From: an uncultured Bacilli bacterium
GTDB lineage: Bacteria; Bacillota_I; Bacilli_A; RF39; UBA660
DNA: 53,447 nt
Direction: 5' to 3'
NCBI GenBank assembly: GCA_934176955.1
Contig: CAKPOS010000010.1
Location: 1-53,447 of the forward strand
Shown: positions 33,281 through 41,686 of the stretch, in pieces
Position numbering within the stretch: the stretch's first letter is position 1
How the letters are laid out: each line of letters begins with the position of its first letter
The notes under the pieces: generated by a model
The model's database searches: none
What the model saw: only the letters and a program-made list of their open reading frames with translations
Told to the model about the DNA's origin: nothing
Made by a program: the position numbers and the translations under genes

Positions 33281-35053
33281 TTGAGTATTTTAGATATGAA
33301 ATTTTTTCGTTTTTTAGGATTTAAAAAGAAACCTAATGCTCCTTGGAGTAAATATTATCATAAGAAAGATATGGATTTATTTGTTCCAGATATTTCTTTA
33401 TATGAACATTTTTTAAATAGGATGAAGAATTATCCTGATCGTAATGCTTTTGATTATTTTGGAACTAAAACGACTTATTCAGATTTAGTTAAAAAGATTG
33501 ATTTGTGTGCTAAGGCATTTTTAAGTTATGGGATAAGGAAAAATGATGTAGTAACTATTTGTATGCCTAATACTCCAGAAGGAATTATTTCTTTTTTAGC
33601 ATTAAATAAAATTGGGGCAATTTCTAATATGGTTCATCCTCTTGCTAGTGAAAATGAAATTAAGAATGATTTAAATGAAACTGGTAGTGTGATGATGGTT
33701 CTAATTGATATTGATTATGAAAAGATAAAGAATATAATAAATGATACAGAAGTTTATAAAATTATTGTTGTTAGAGCTAGTGATTCTATGCCATTTTTTA
33801 TGAAATTGGGTTATAATTTAACGGTTGGATTAAAAACTGAACTTCCTCGTAAAAATAGCAAATATATTTATTGGGAAGAATTTATGAAAAATGCTTCTAC
33901 TTATCAAAATGATTATCATTATGTAGGCAAAAAAAATACACCTGCTGTAATGCTTCATAGTGGTGGTTCTACTGGTACACCTAAGGCAATTGTTTTATCT
34001 AATGGTAACTTTGTTACGTTAGTAGAACAATCTCGAATTGTTTTTGATGAGTTGGAAGTAGGAGATAAATGTCTATCTATCATGCCAATTTTTCATGGAT
34101 TTGGTTTAGGTGTTTGTGTATATACCCCTCTTTGTGTAGGGGCTGAATGTATTTTAATCCCTCAATTTAAGGCGGATGAATTTGATAAAATTTTAACGAA
34201 GTATCGTCCTGAATTTGTAATTGGTGTTCCTACTTTATTTGAAGCAATGATGAAGAGTGAGCGAGCAGATAAATTGAAATTAAATTATATTAAGTATATT
34301 ATTTCAGGAGGAGATACTTTAAGTTTAAGTCTTGAAAAAAGAATTAATACCTTTTTAAGTGATCATGGTTCTAGTACAAGAATTGTTCAAGGTTATGGAA
34401 TGAGTGAATGTTTAGCAGCCATTTGTCTAGGGTTTAAAAATATTTTAGAGTATGGTTCTATTGGTGTTCCATTTCCTGGTTGTTATATTGGAATATTTTC
34501 TCCTGAAGATAAAGAAATGCCTTATGGAGAAGAAGGAGAAATTTGTATTAGTGGTCCTAATGTTATGTTAGGTTATTATAATAATGAAAAAGAAACAAAT
34601 GCTGCTCTACATATTCATGAGGATGGGAATGTTTGGCTCCATTCAGGAGATTTAGGAGTAATGAATAAAAATGGCTTTATTAAATATACAGGAAGATTAA
34701 AAAGATTAATTATTTGTTCTGGCTATAATGTTTATCCTGTTCAAATTGAAGAATTATTAGAAACACATCCTGCAGTAATGCAAGCTACAGTAGTAGGAAT
34801 TCCTCACCCCTATAAACAGCAAGTTCCTAAAGCTTTTATTGTTTTAAATAAAGGCTATAAAGAGAATGACTCTCTACTTCAAGAATTAAAAAAATTAGTA
34901 GAAAAAAATCTTCCTAAGTATTCTAAAATATATGAGTATGAATTTAGAAAGTCCCTTCCTAAAACAATGGTTGGTAAAGTAGATTTCAGGCGTTTGCAAG
35001 AAGAAAACAATCGGAAAAGAAGGGAAGAAAATCATGAAAAGAAAAAGATTTAA
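33281..35053 (+). CDS. Acyl-activating AMP-forming ligase (acyl-CoA/ACP synthetase-like)
   Basis: 590 aa ANL-superfamily enzyme that adenylates a carboxylic acid and transfers it to a thiol. Motifs: phosphate loop MLHSGGSTGTPKAIVLS, aromatic/adenine motif GYGMSECLA, HSGDLG, hinge region KRLIICSGYNVYP, and catalytic Lys in KTMVGKVDFRR. No signal peptide. The location between two PlsC acyltransferases suggests that it activates fatty acids for phospholipid acylation, as in Aas-like systems. The natural acid cannot be read from the sequence. TTG start with GAAGGAA upstream. It overlaps the second plsC by 20 bases. Confidence 0.9.
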   Translation: MSILDMKFFRFLGFKKKPNAPWSKYYHKKDMDLFVPDISLYEHFLNRMKNYPDRNAFDYFGTKTTYSDLVKKIDLCAKAFLSYGIRKNDVVTICMPNTPEGIISFLALNKIGAISNMVHPLASENEIKNDLNETGSVMMVLIDIDYEKIKNIINDTEVYKIIVVRASDSMPFFMKLGYNLTVGLKTELPRKNSKYIYWEEFMKNASTYQNDYHYVGKKNTPAVMLHSGGSTGTPKAIVLSNGNFVTLVEQSRIVFDELEVGDKCLSIMPIFHGFGLGVCVYTPLCVGAECILIPQFKADEFDKILTKYRPEFVIGVPTLFEAMMKSERADKLKLNYIKYIISGGDTLSLSLEKRINTFLSDHGSSTRIVQGYGMSECLAAICLGFKNILEYGSIGVPFPGCYIGIFSPEDKEMPYGEEGEICISGPNVMLGYYNNEKETNAALHIHEDGNVWLHSGDLGVMNKNGFIKYTGRLKRLIICSGYNVYPVQIEELLETHPAVMQATVVGIPHPYKQQVPKAFIVLNKGYKENDSLLQELKKLVEKNLPKYSKIYEYEFRKSLPKTMVGKVDFRRLQEENNRKRREENHEKKKI

Positions 35054-35654
35054 GGGAGAAATAGGCTATATTATTTTAACTCCGATTATGCGAGTTTTAT
35101 TTCAATTGTATTATCACCCTAAAATTATCAATCGTGAAGTCATTCCTAAAAATGGTCCAATTTTAATTGTAGGCAATCACAAACATGTATATGATCAATG
35201 CCTTACCATTATGGCAACAAAAAGAGTAATTCATTACATGGCAAAAAAAGAATACTTCGAAGGAAAACTTGCCTGGTTTTTTAAGCTAGTTGGTTGCATT
35301 CCAGTGAATCGTCAAATTAAAGATAAAGACGCTGTTAATCAGGCTTTAGATGTTTTAAATCATGGAGGAGCAATTGGCTTATTTCCAGAAGGAACAAGAA
35401 ATAAAACGAAAGATAAATTTTTACTTCCTTTTAAATTTGGAACCGTATCTATGGCAAAGAAAACAGGAGCTACGATTATTCCTTTTGGTCTAACTGGAGA
35501 TTATTGCTTTAGAAGTAAAAATCTAATGATTCGCTATGGCAAACCTTTTCAAGTAAAAGATATGTCATTAGAAGAAGCAAATGAAAAGTTATATCATGAA
35601 GTAGAAAGGTTAATGAAACAAAATTTAGAGGAAAGCAATTTAACCAATCGTTGA
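35034..35654 (+). CDS. plsC: 1-acylglycerol-3-phosphate acyltransferase-like protein (PlsC family), second
   Basis: 206 aa. Motifs: NHKHVYDQ (NHxxxxD), GCIPVNRQ, FPEGTRNKTKDKFLLPFK and IIPFGLTGDY. It resembles the first plsC in motif order but has a different N-terminus and divergent sequence, so the two may use different acceptors or positions. SD AAGGGAAG lies six to seven bases before ATG 35034, inside the end of the ligase gene. It completes the three-gene lipid operon. Confidence 0.87.
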   Translation: MKRKRFKGEIGYIILTPIMRVLFQLYYHPKIINREVIPKNGPILIVGNHKHVYDQCLTIMATKRVIHYMAKKEYFEGKLAWFFKLVGCIPVNRQIKDKDAVNQALDVLNHGGAIGLFPEGTRNKTKDKFLLPFKFGTVSMAKKTGATIIPFGLTGDYCFRSKNLMIRYGKPFQVKDMSLEEANEKLYHEVERLMKQNLEESNLTNR

Positions 35655-35678
35655 CTTTTCTTCTTTTTTGTGTATAAT
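35651..35678 (+). promoter_or_regulatory. Promoter of the alpha-CTD-like repeat gene
   Basis: TTGACT (35651-35656), 16 bp, TATAAT (35673-35678). Confidence 0.75.
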
Positions 35679-35707
35679 AATCTATGTTGAAAAAGGGGGA
35701 ATAATAA

Positions 35708-36481
35708 ATGAGATGTAAAAAAACGGATAATATTAAACAATTAAAATTATCTTCAAAAACACTTTTAGAGTTGAAAAGAAATGGAATTGAAAAAATAGAA
35801 GATTTATTATGTTACCAAGAAAAAGATTTTTCTCAACTTAGGCATATTCAACATGGAAGATTAGATGAAATCAAAAATGCTGTTCATGCTGTTGGCTTTA
35901 TATTTCCTGATGAAGATATTTCTATCTTAATGGAACCTGAACATTTTTTAGAACAAGATATTAGTACCTTAGGATTACCTTTAAATCCTTTGAAAGCTTT
36001 ACGAAATGCAGGTATTTATACGGTTGGTCAACTGATATTGAATTCTGCTAATGATTTAAAAAAATTACCATTTATTGAAGAAACTAATCTTCAGATAATT
36101 AAAAATGCTGTTCATGCTAAAGGAGAAAGATTTTGGGATGAAGATGAATTCTTTCTTTATGATAGAGTTCAAAATATTCAGATAGAGATATTGCTGATGA
36201 ATCAAAGAAAAATAAAAAAAACATTACAGGATTTAAAAATAGAGAATTTAAATTTATCTACTCGATTGTATAATACTTTAAGAAGAAATCATATTGATAA
36301 TGTCGCTGATTTACTTTCTTATAATATTATATCTTTGAGTAAGTTAAATGGATTAGGATACACTCATCTTCAAAAGATTATTGATGTAGTTTCTCAATAT
36401 GGTTATCATTTCTCTGATGAAAATTCTGTTGTACTTACAAAATCTGGGTGGATTAAGAAAAAGAAACATAAAAATTTTTAG
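35708..36481 (+). CDS. Protein with three RNA-polymerase alpha-CTD-like helix-hairpin-helix repeats
   Basis: 257 aa built from three similar units of ~75-85 residues, each like the C-terminal domain of RNA polymerase alpha. Unit 1 (~8-75) has LKLSSKTLLELKRNGIEKIEDLL, unit 2 (~85-155) ISTLGLPLNPLKALRNAGIYTVGQLI, unit 3 (~178-250) LNLSTRLYNTLRRNHIDNVADLL (core of each: SxxxxxLxxxGIxxVxDLL). Units 1 and 2 are followed by a NAVHAxG segment, and all three end FxDE or WDED. Alpha-CTD folds bind UP-element DNA and activators. A free-standing triple copy has no core polymerase domain and may compete for or bridge such sites. It has its own promoter and terminator. Confidence 0.8.
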   Translation: MRCKKTDNIKQLKLSSKTLLELKRNGIEKIEDLLCYQEKDFSQLRHIQHGRLDEIKNAVHAVGFIFPDEDISILMEPEHFLEQDISTLGLPLNPLKALRNAGIYTVGQLILNSANDLKKLPFIEETNLQIIKNAVHAKGERFWDEDEFFLYDRVQNIQIEILLMNQRKIKKTLQDLKIENLNLSTRLYNTLRRNHIDNVADLLSYNIISLSKLNGLGYTHLQKIIDVVSQYGYHFSDENSVVLTKSGWIKKKKHKNF

Positions 36482-36508
36482 GAACTTAAAAGGTTCTTTT
36501 TCTTTGGC
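36480..36508 (+). terminator. Terminator of the alpha-CTD-like gene
   Basis: AGGAAC / GTTCTT (one G-U) around a 7-base loop, then TTTCTTT. Confidence 0.6.
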
Positions 36509-36527
36509 AAAAAGTAGAAGAATATGA

Positions 36528-36556
36528 TTGTAATCTTAATAAAAATCATTTATACT
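36528..36556 (+). promoter_or_regulatory. Promoter of the protease-cohesin operon
   Basis: TTGTAA (36528-36533), 17 bp, TATACT (36551-36556). Confidence 0.7.
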
Positions 36557-36582
36557 AGAAATATATCATAGGAGGAGTATAA

Positions 36583-39500
36583 ATGAAAATCCCTAAGAAT
36601 AAGAAAAATTTAAGTTTAATCTTTTTAAGTATTTTATTTTTTGCATTAGTAGTGATCTATCTTGGAGTAGATAAGTCAACTTATGCATTTCAAAGTGATA
36701 GCCAGTTTGGAGAATATGTATTAAATCCTGAGTGGGTAGAGTATTCTCATTTATCTTTTGAAGAGCAAGCTCGTTATGAAGTTATTCCTGAGAAATTTAT
36801 CTATCAATATAAAAAAGATAATTCTTCTAAAATTAGTTTATTTAGGGCAAGAGAAGAAAATTATCCAGAATATTACAACTTAAATGATGATGGGTATTCT
36901 ACGCCCCCTGATGATCAAGGCAGCTTGGGAATTTGTTGGGCTTTTGCCACTGCTAGTTCTATAGAAACTTATTTATTAAAAAATGGAATTTCTAATCGCA
37001 AAAATCCCATCAAAATATCTACTCGTCAATTAGATTATGCCAGTGTTCATAAAGATTATATTATAGAAGGATTTAATCCATATCAAATGGTAGAAAGAGT
37101 TTATCCTGGTAGTGCTGCTAGGTTTAATACGCCGTTTTTATTATTATCGTATGGAATTTCTCCTGTTACAGTAGATAAGTTTAATGATTCTATAGATGAT
37201 ATGGAAAAAAAGAGTATTAATGAGGTAATTAATTTAGATAATGTAGAATATAATGTTGATAGTTATGTCAATTATGGTACAATCAGTGATTATAATTCAC
37301 AAGATGTTAGAGAATCATGGATAAAAGAAATTAAAAATCATCTTTTAAATTATGGCTCTGTTGCAATATCAGTAAAGGGTTCTACTCCTTATTCTGCAGG
37401 AAGTTGTATTCATGTTAATGAAGATAAGTCTAATTTTCTTATTAATCAGAATGGGGAATGTAATGAAACTGGTGATGGTGGACATGCTATGGCAATTATT
37501 GGTTATGATGATAATTATACTTATCAATATTGTCGATTAGATTCTACGACATCTAATGATTTAACGAATTGTGATAATATTGTATCTGGAAAAGGAGCAT
37601 TTATTTTAAAAAATTCTTGGGGGAATTCTTATCCTTATCCTTATTTAGCTTACACTTCTAATGTAAATGGTAGTTATGGAATAGCAGGCGTATCGAAAAA
37701 GAATTGGGATATTAATTATGATGTTACTAAGGAAAATGAAGGAATTTATGGGGATAGTTTAAGTCAGATTACTTATTATAAAAGTGATAAAGAGAAAGAA
37801 TTATTAAAGAGGGTATCTTTTTATTCTGTTAGTAATGGGAATAAAGAATATAAAGTATATATTAGTAGTAATGGGAAAGATGATTATCATTTTATAGGTT
37901 CTTTAACTACAGATAAGGTTGGTTTAAATAGTATTAGTATAGAGGATGATGTAATATTAGATAGTGATAAATTTTCAATTAAAATTACTTCCTCTAATGG
38001 TTATATTGATAAAATTTTTGCTTATACGAAAGAAGCTACTACTTCAGATGAATTAATGATTGATACAATGATTAAAGATAAAAAGGAATATGAAATGAAT
38101 GATTCTGAATTATTAATTTATAGTGTAACAAAGAATATTGTTAATGGAGGAAAGATAGATTATCAATTATTTGATGAATCTGGTAATGATATTACTAATC
38201 TTTTAGATATTTCTAAAAATTATAATTTAAATTATCAAGTAAAGCCTACTATTAAGATTAAAAGTATTTTACCTCAGGGAAATTTAGTTTTAAAAACCCT
38301 ATATAATGGAGTAGAAGTAGATAATGATATTTTAAAAGTAAAGTCTTTAAAAAATTTATGGTCTGGAGGAAATGGGACAATTAATGATCCTTATTTGATT
38401 AGTAATGTAGATGAATTTAAAAAAATATTTACTAATGAAGATTATTTAAAAGTTAATTATAAATTAGTGAATGATTTAGATTTTTCTTCAGTTAAAGATT
38501 GGGATGCTGGGAATATTTCTAATTATCAAGCTTTTTCTGGAACTTTAGATGGAGATAATCATATGATTATGGGACTTAGTGCAAATAGTAATATTCCTTC
38601 TCTATTTTATTCTTTAAATAACTCTACGATAAAGAATATTATTTTTAGTGAGATTAATTTAGAAGTAAAAGAATCAGGATGGGGAAATTTACTTTCAATG
38701 ATGGCTCATGATTCTATTATTGAAAATATGATTATCACAAAGTCAGTAAAAATTATTGGGAATGCTTCTTATGCTGGAGGTTTAATAGGCACTTCTTATA
38801 ATACTTCATTTGATAGAATTGCAACATATGCTACTATTAATACGAATTATGAATATGATGGCGTTGCTTCTGGTATAGTTAATAAAGGATATGGAGTTAA
38901 ATTAAATGAATGTTATAATTATGGTTCTATTACAGCAGGAAAAAGTATAGTAGGTGGTTTAGTTAGTATTTTAGGAAATTATTCTAATGAGGAAGGATTG
39001 ATTCAAAATAGTTATAATTTTGGAAATGTTTCTTCTAGTCTTATTGGTGGAGGATTAGTAGGCGAAGGTGAGAATTCTGTTTTAGAAAATACTTATAATA
39101 TTTTTTCTAAAGGATTAGGAAAGAATATTGGTAATATTATTGGTTCTTCTTCTTATATGGGAATTAAGAATAGTTTTTATTTAGAAGATTATGGCAAAGC
39201 TTTAACAGAAGATGTCAATAATTCTACTACTTTAGTAAATGTTATGGGAAAAACAAGTGATCAATTAAAGAATAAAAATACTTATTTAAACTTTGATTTT
39301 AATGATATTTGGGAGATAAGTAGTAATAGTTATCCTAGTTTAAGGAATATAAGCTATTTATATTTAACAGATATTGAAGTAGAGAAAGAATTTCACTTAG
39401 AAGTAGGAGAAAAGAAAGAAATAGATTTATCTTTTAAACCGGATAGTGCTAGTAATAAGAAAGTTCGCTACAAAGTAGAGAATTCTAATTTAATTCAATT

Positions 39501-40017
39501 AGATGATAACAAGATTACTGCTTTAAAGAAGGGAAACACTATATTAAAGATTTATGCCTTAGACGGGAGTGGCCTTGTTAAAGAAGTTCCTATTTCTATT
39601 ACTTTAGAAGAAATTAATTTAAATGATTATGAAGTAATAGAAGATAATTATTTGAAAATTGGAGAAAATTACTTAGTAGATACTTTTAAGAATAATATTT
39701 ATCAAGGAAATAAATTTCAAATCCATATCTCTAGTAAAAATTCTTATATAGGAACAGGAGATAAAATCAGTATTTTTAATCAAAACAATACGCTAAATAA
39801 AGAATACACTGCAGTTATTTTAGGAGATGTAACAGGAAATGGAACGATTAATATTGGAGATGTGTCAAAGCTATATCAACACATTAGAGGAGCTTTCGAG
39901 ATGGATAAAGAATTTAAACTAGCAGGAGATGTTTATCAAGATACTAAAATTGCATTAAACGATGTAGCAAAGTTATATCAATATGTAAGAGGCGGAATAG
40001 AAAATTTGGAGGGATAA
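36583..40017 (+). CDS. Secreted papain-like (C1A) cysteine protease with GLUG-like, Ig-like and dockerin domains
   Basis: 1144 aa. N-terminal signal/membrane segment (residues ~10-36). C1A peptidase domain (~95-365): oxyanion Gln112 and catalytic Cys118 (DQGSLGICWAFA), His301 (DGGHAMAIIGYD), Asn344 (LKNSWGNS). A beta-rich region follows (~370-600), then a GLUG-like repeat region (~600-880, e.g. GGLIGTSYNTSF, GGLVSILGN, GGLVGEGENSV), an Ig-like BIG2-type domain (~925-1010) and a C-terminal dockerin-like pair (GDVTGNGTINIGDVSKLYQH and GDVYQDTKIALNDVAKLYQY). The next gene encodes a cohesin-like membrane-anchored protein, so the protease is probably held at the cell surface by that pair. GGAGGAG precedes the ATG. 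Confidence 0.88.
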   Translation: MKIPKNKKNLSLIFLSILFFALVVIYLGVDKSTYAFQSDSQFGEYVLNPEWVEYSHLSFEEQARYEVIPEKFIYQYKKDNSSKISLFRAREENYPEYYNLNDDGYSTPPDDQGSLGICWAFATASSIETYLLKNGISNRKNPIKISTRQLDYASVHKDYIIEGFNPYQMVERVYPGSAARFNTPFLLLSYGISPVTVDKFNDSIDDMEKKSINEVINLDNVEYNVDSYVNYGTISDYNSQDVRESWIKEIKNHLLNYGSVAISVKGSTPYSAGSCIHVNEDKSNFLINQNGECNETGDGGHAMAIIGYDDNYTYQYCRLDSTTSNDLTNCDNIVSGKGAFILKNSWGNSYPYPYLAYTSNVNGSYGIAGVSKKNWDINYDVTKENEGIYGDSLSQITYYKSDKEKELLKRVSFYSVSNGNKEYKVYISSNGKDDYHFIGSLTTDKVGLNSISIEDDVILDSDKFSIKITSSNGYIDKIFAYTKEATTSDELMIDTMIKDKKEYEMNDSELLIYSVTKNIVNGGKIDYQLFDESGNDITNLLDISKNYNLNYQVKPTIKIKSILPQGNLVLKTLYNGVEVDNDILKVKSLKNLWSGGNGTINDPYLISNVDEFKKIFTNEDYLKVNYKLVNDLDFSSVKDWDAGNISNYQAFSGTLDGDNHMIMGLSANSNIPSLFYSLNNSTIKNIIFSEINLEVKESGWGNLLSMMAHDSIIENMIITKSVKIIGNASYAGGLIGTSYNTSFDRIATYATINTNYEYDGVASGIVNKGYGVKLNECYNYGSITAGKSIVGGLVSILGNYSNEEGLIQNSYNFGNVSSSLIGGGLVGEGENSVLENTYNIFSKGLGKNIGNIIGSSSYMGIKNSFYLEDYGKALTEDVNNSTTLVNVMGKTSDQLKNKNTYLNFDFNDIWEISSNSYPSLRNISYLYLTDIEVEKEFHLEVGEKKEIDLSFKPDSASNKKVRYKVENSNLIQLDDNKITALKKGNTILKIYALDGSGLVKEVPISITLEEINLNDYEVIEDNYLKIGENYLVDTFKNNIYQGNKFQIHISSKNSYIGTGDKISIFNQNNTLNKEYTAVILGDVTGNGTINIGDVSKLYQHIRGAFEMDKEFKLAGDVYQDTKIALNDVAKLYQYVRGGIENLEG

Positions 40018-40019
40018 AA

Positions 40020-41468
40020 ATGAATTTAAAATATCAATTTAACTTTTTTATGATTTTATTTCTTCTTTTTCTTTCTCCTGTTTATGCAGATACTTCTCTT
40101 TCTTTAGAATGTCCTAATACTAGTACTGTTGGTAGTACAATAAATTGTAATGTAGTTGTTAATAGTGATATTGATTTATCGGCTGTTGGCACTAGATTAA
40201 GATTAAGTAGCAATTTAGAGTTAGTAAAATTTACTACAGATTCTGTTTGGCAAGGAACTGGAGATAATGGGAATATTCAATTGTATACTTTTCCGAACCA
40301 AAAAGGAAAGGTAAATCTTGGGGTAGCATCTATTAAAGTTTTGGAAAATCAAAATTCTAGTACAGGAACAATTTCTTTAGAAAATACAACTTTTTATGGA
40401 GATAATTTTAATGGGTTTAATGGTAAGAATGTTTCTTTTAATATTAAAGTTTTATCTACAAATAATGATTTATCTAGTATTACTTTAGATAAGGGAAGTC
40501 TTACTCCTAGCTTTAATAAAAATACTTTAAATTATCAAGTAACATTAGATAGTAGTAATGTTACAATAGGAGCAGTTGCTTCAGATAAAAAAGCAACAGT
40601 AAGTGGAGTAGGCAATAAAGAATTAAAAGAAGGCAAAAATACTTTTGTCATTACTGTTACCAGTGAAGCTGGAGAAAAACGTGAATATCAAATTGTAATT
40701 ACTAAACCAGTAAAGAAGCAAGATAATTCTGAAAAGAAAGAAGATAATATTAAAAATCCATCTAATAATGAAGAAAAAAAGAATTCTAATACTTCTTCAG
40801 ATACAGAAACAAGTTCATCAAATCAAGAAAAGAAAGATGAATTAAAGTTAAAAGAGTTAGTAGTAGATGGATATTCTCTAGATTTTCAGAAAGATAAAAA
40901 TACTTATTCAGTAATTCTTTTAAATGATGAGAAGAAATTAGGGATAAAAGCAATTGCTCTTTCTGATGATATTAAAGTTACTATTTCTGGTAATGAAAAT
41001 TTAAAAGTGGGAGAAAATAAAATTTCTATTCTTTTAGAAGATAAAGAGGGAAATAAAAATACTTATACTATTATTGCTACTAAGAAAAGTCAGGTTTGTG
41101 TGGTTAAAGATATTAAAGTAGTAGGATATCAGTTTAATTTTGATTGTAATAAGTATGAATATCAATTATCTATTAAGGATGAAGATAAATTAAATATAGA
41201 TGTTGTTCCTACTAATGAGGATACGAAAATTAATATATATCATAATGATAATTTAAAAGATGGAGATATAATTACAATTTCAGTGAAGCATGGAGATAAT
41301 GAGTATCAGTATTTGATTAAGATTTCTAAGAAAGAAGAAAATAGTACTATAATTACAGATAATAAAAAAGTCCTTATTTTAGGTGGAATAGTTATTGTTG
41401 GATTATTATATTTAGTAGGAAGGTTTATTTTAAAGAAAAAATTTTTCTCTAAGTCTAAGGAGATTTAA
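40020..41468 (+). CDS. Membrane-anchored cohesin-like protein with three cadherin-like beta-sandwich domains
   Basis: 482 aa. Signal peptide (residues 1-24, ending PVYADT). Domain 1 (~25-150) has the strand pattern of a cohesin (VGSTINCNVVVNS, LSAVGTRLRLSSNLELVKF, GKVNLGVASIKVL). Three cadherin-like beta-sandwich repeats follow (~155-235, ~280-360, ~362-445), each with a YxV core and an NTF/NKI/ITI strand. A Ser/Asn/Lys linker separates the first and second. A C-terminal helix (~452-473) and basic tail anchor it. It starts 2 bases after the dockerin-bearing protease, the expected partner. The cohesin call rests on pattern and context and is moderately sure. Confidence 0.75.
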   Translation: MNLKYQFNFFMILFLLFLSPVYADTSLSLECPNTSTVGSTINCNVVVNSDIDLSAVGTRLRLSSNLELVKFTTDSVWQGTGDNGNIQLYTFPNQKGKVNLGVASIKVLENQNSSTGTISLENTTFYGDNFNGFNGKNVSFNIKVLSTNNDLSSITLDKGSLTPSFNKNTLNYQVTLDSSNVTIGAVASDKKATVSGVGNKELKEGKNTFVITVTSEAGEKREYQIVITKPVKKQDNSEKKEDNIKNPSNNEEKKNSNTSSDTETSSSNQEKKDELKLKELVVDGYSLDFQKDKNTYSVILLNDEKKLGIKAIALSDDIKVTISGNENLKVGENKISILLEDKEGNKNTYTIIATKKSQVCVVKDIKVVGYQFNFDCNKYEYQLSIKDEDKLNIDVVPTNEDTKINIYHNDNLKDGDIITISVKHGDNEYQYLIKISKKEENSTIITDNKKVLILGGIVIVGLLYLVGRFILKKKFFSKSKEI

Positions 41469-41477
41469 AGATAATAA

Positions 41478-41512
41478 AAAATTGCATTTAAGTATTTAGA
41501 TGTGATTTTTTT
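41478..41512 (+). terminator. Terminator of the protease-cohesin operon
   Basis: AAAATTGCAT / ATGTGATTTT with two G-U pairs, 12-base loop (itself partly pairable), then T-run. Confidence 0.7.
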
Positions 41513-41566
41513 ATGTATAAGTATTTCTTTCTTTTCTTTTTCATATATTTTTCTTGAAAGGGGGAT

Positions 41567-41686
41567 ATGATGAGAAATAATACTTATCAAGTTGTTCATC
41601 ACTATGATTTATCTTCTCTTACAGTTAGAGAAGTTTTAGTTAAGTATTTTACTTTAAAAATAGAACAATATTTTAATAATGAATAA
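41567..41686 (+). CDS. 39-aa protein coupled to the serine recombinase, candidate directionality factor
   Basis: A 39-aa frame with SD AAGGGGG directly upstream: MMRNNTYQVVHHYDLSSL then TVREVLVKYFTLKIEQYFNNE. The ATG at 41570 is an alternative. It overlaps the recombinase start by 8 bases, so the two are translationally coupled. The C-terminal half is a probable amphipathic helix. Elements of this kind need a small recombination directionality factor for excision, and such factors are often encoded beside the integrase. That assignment here is inference; I recognise no family. Confidence 0.6.
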   Translation: MMRNNTYQVVHHYDLSSLTVREVLVKYFTLKIEQYFNNE

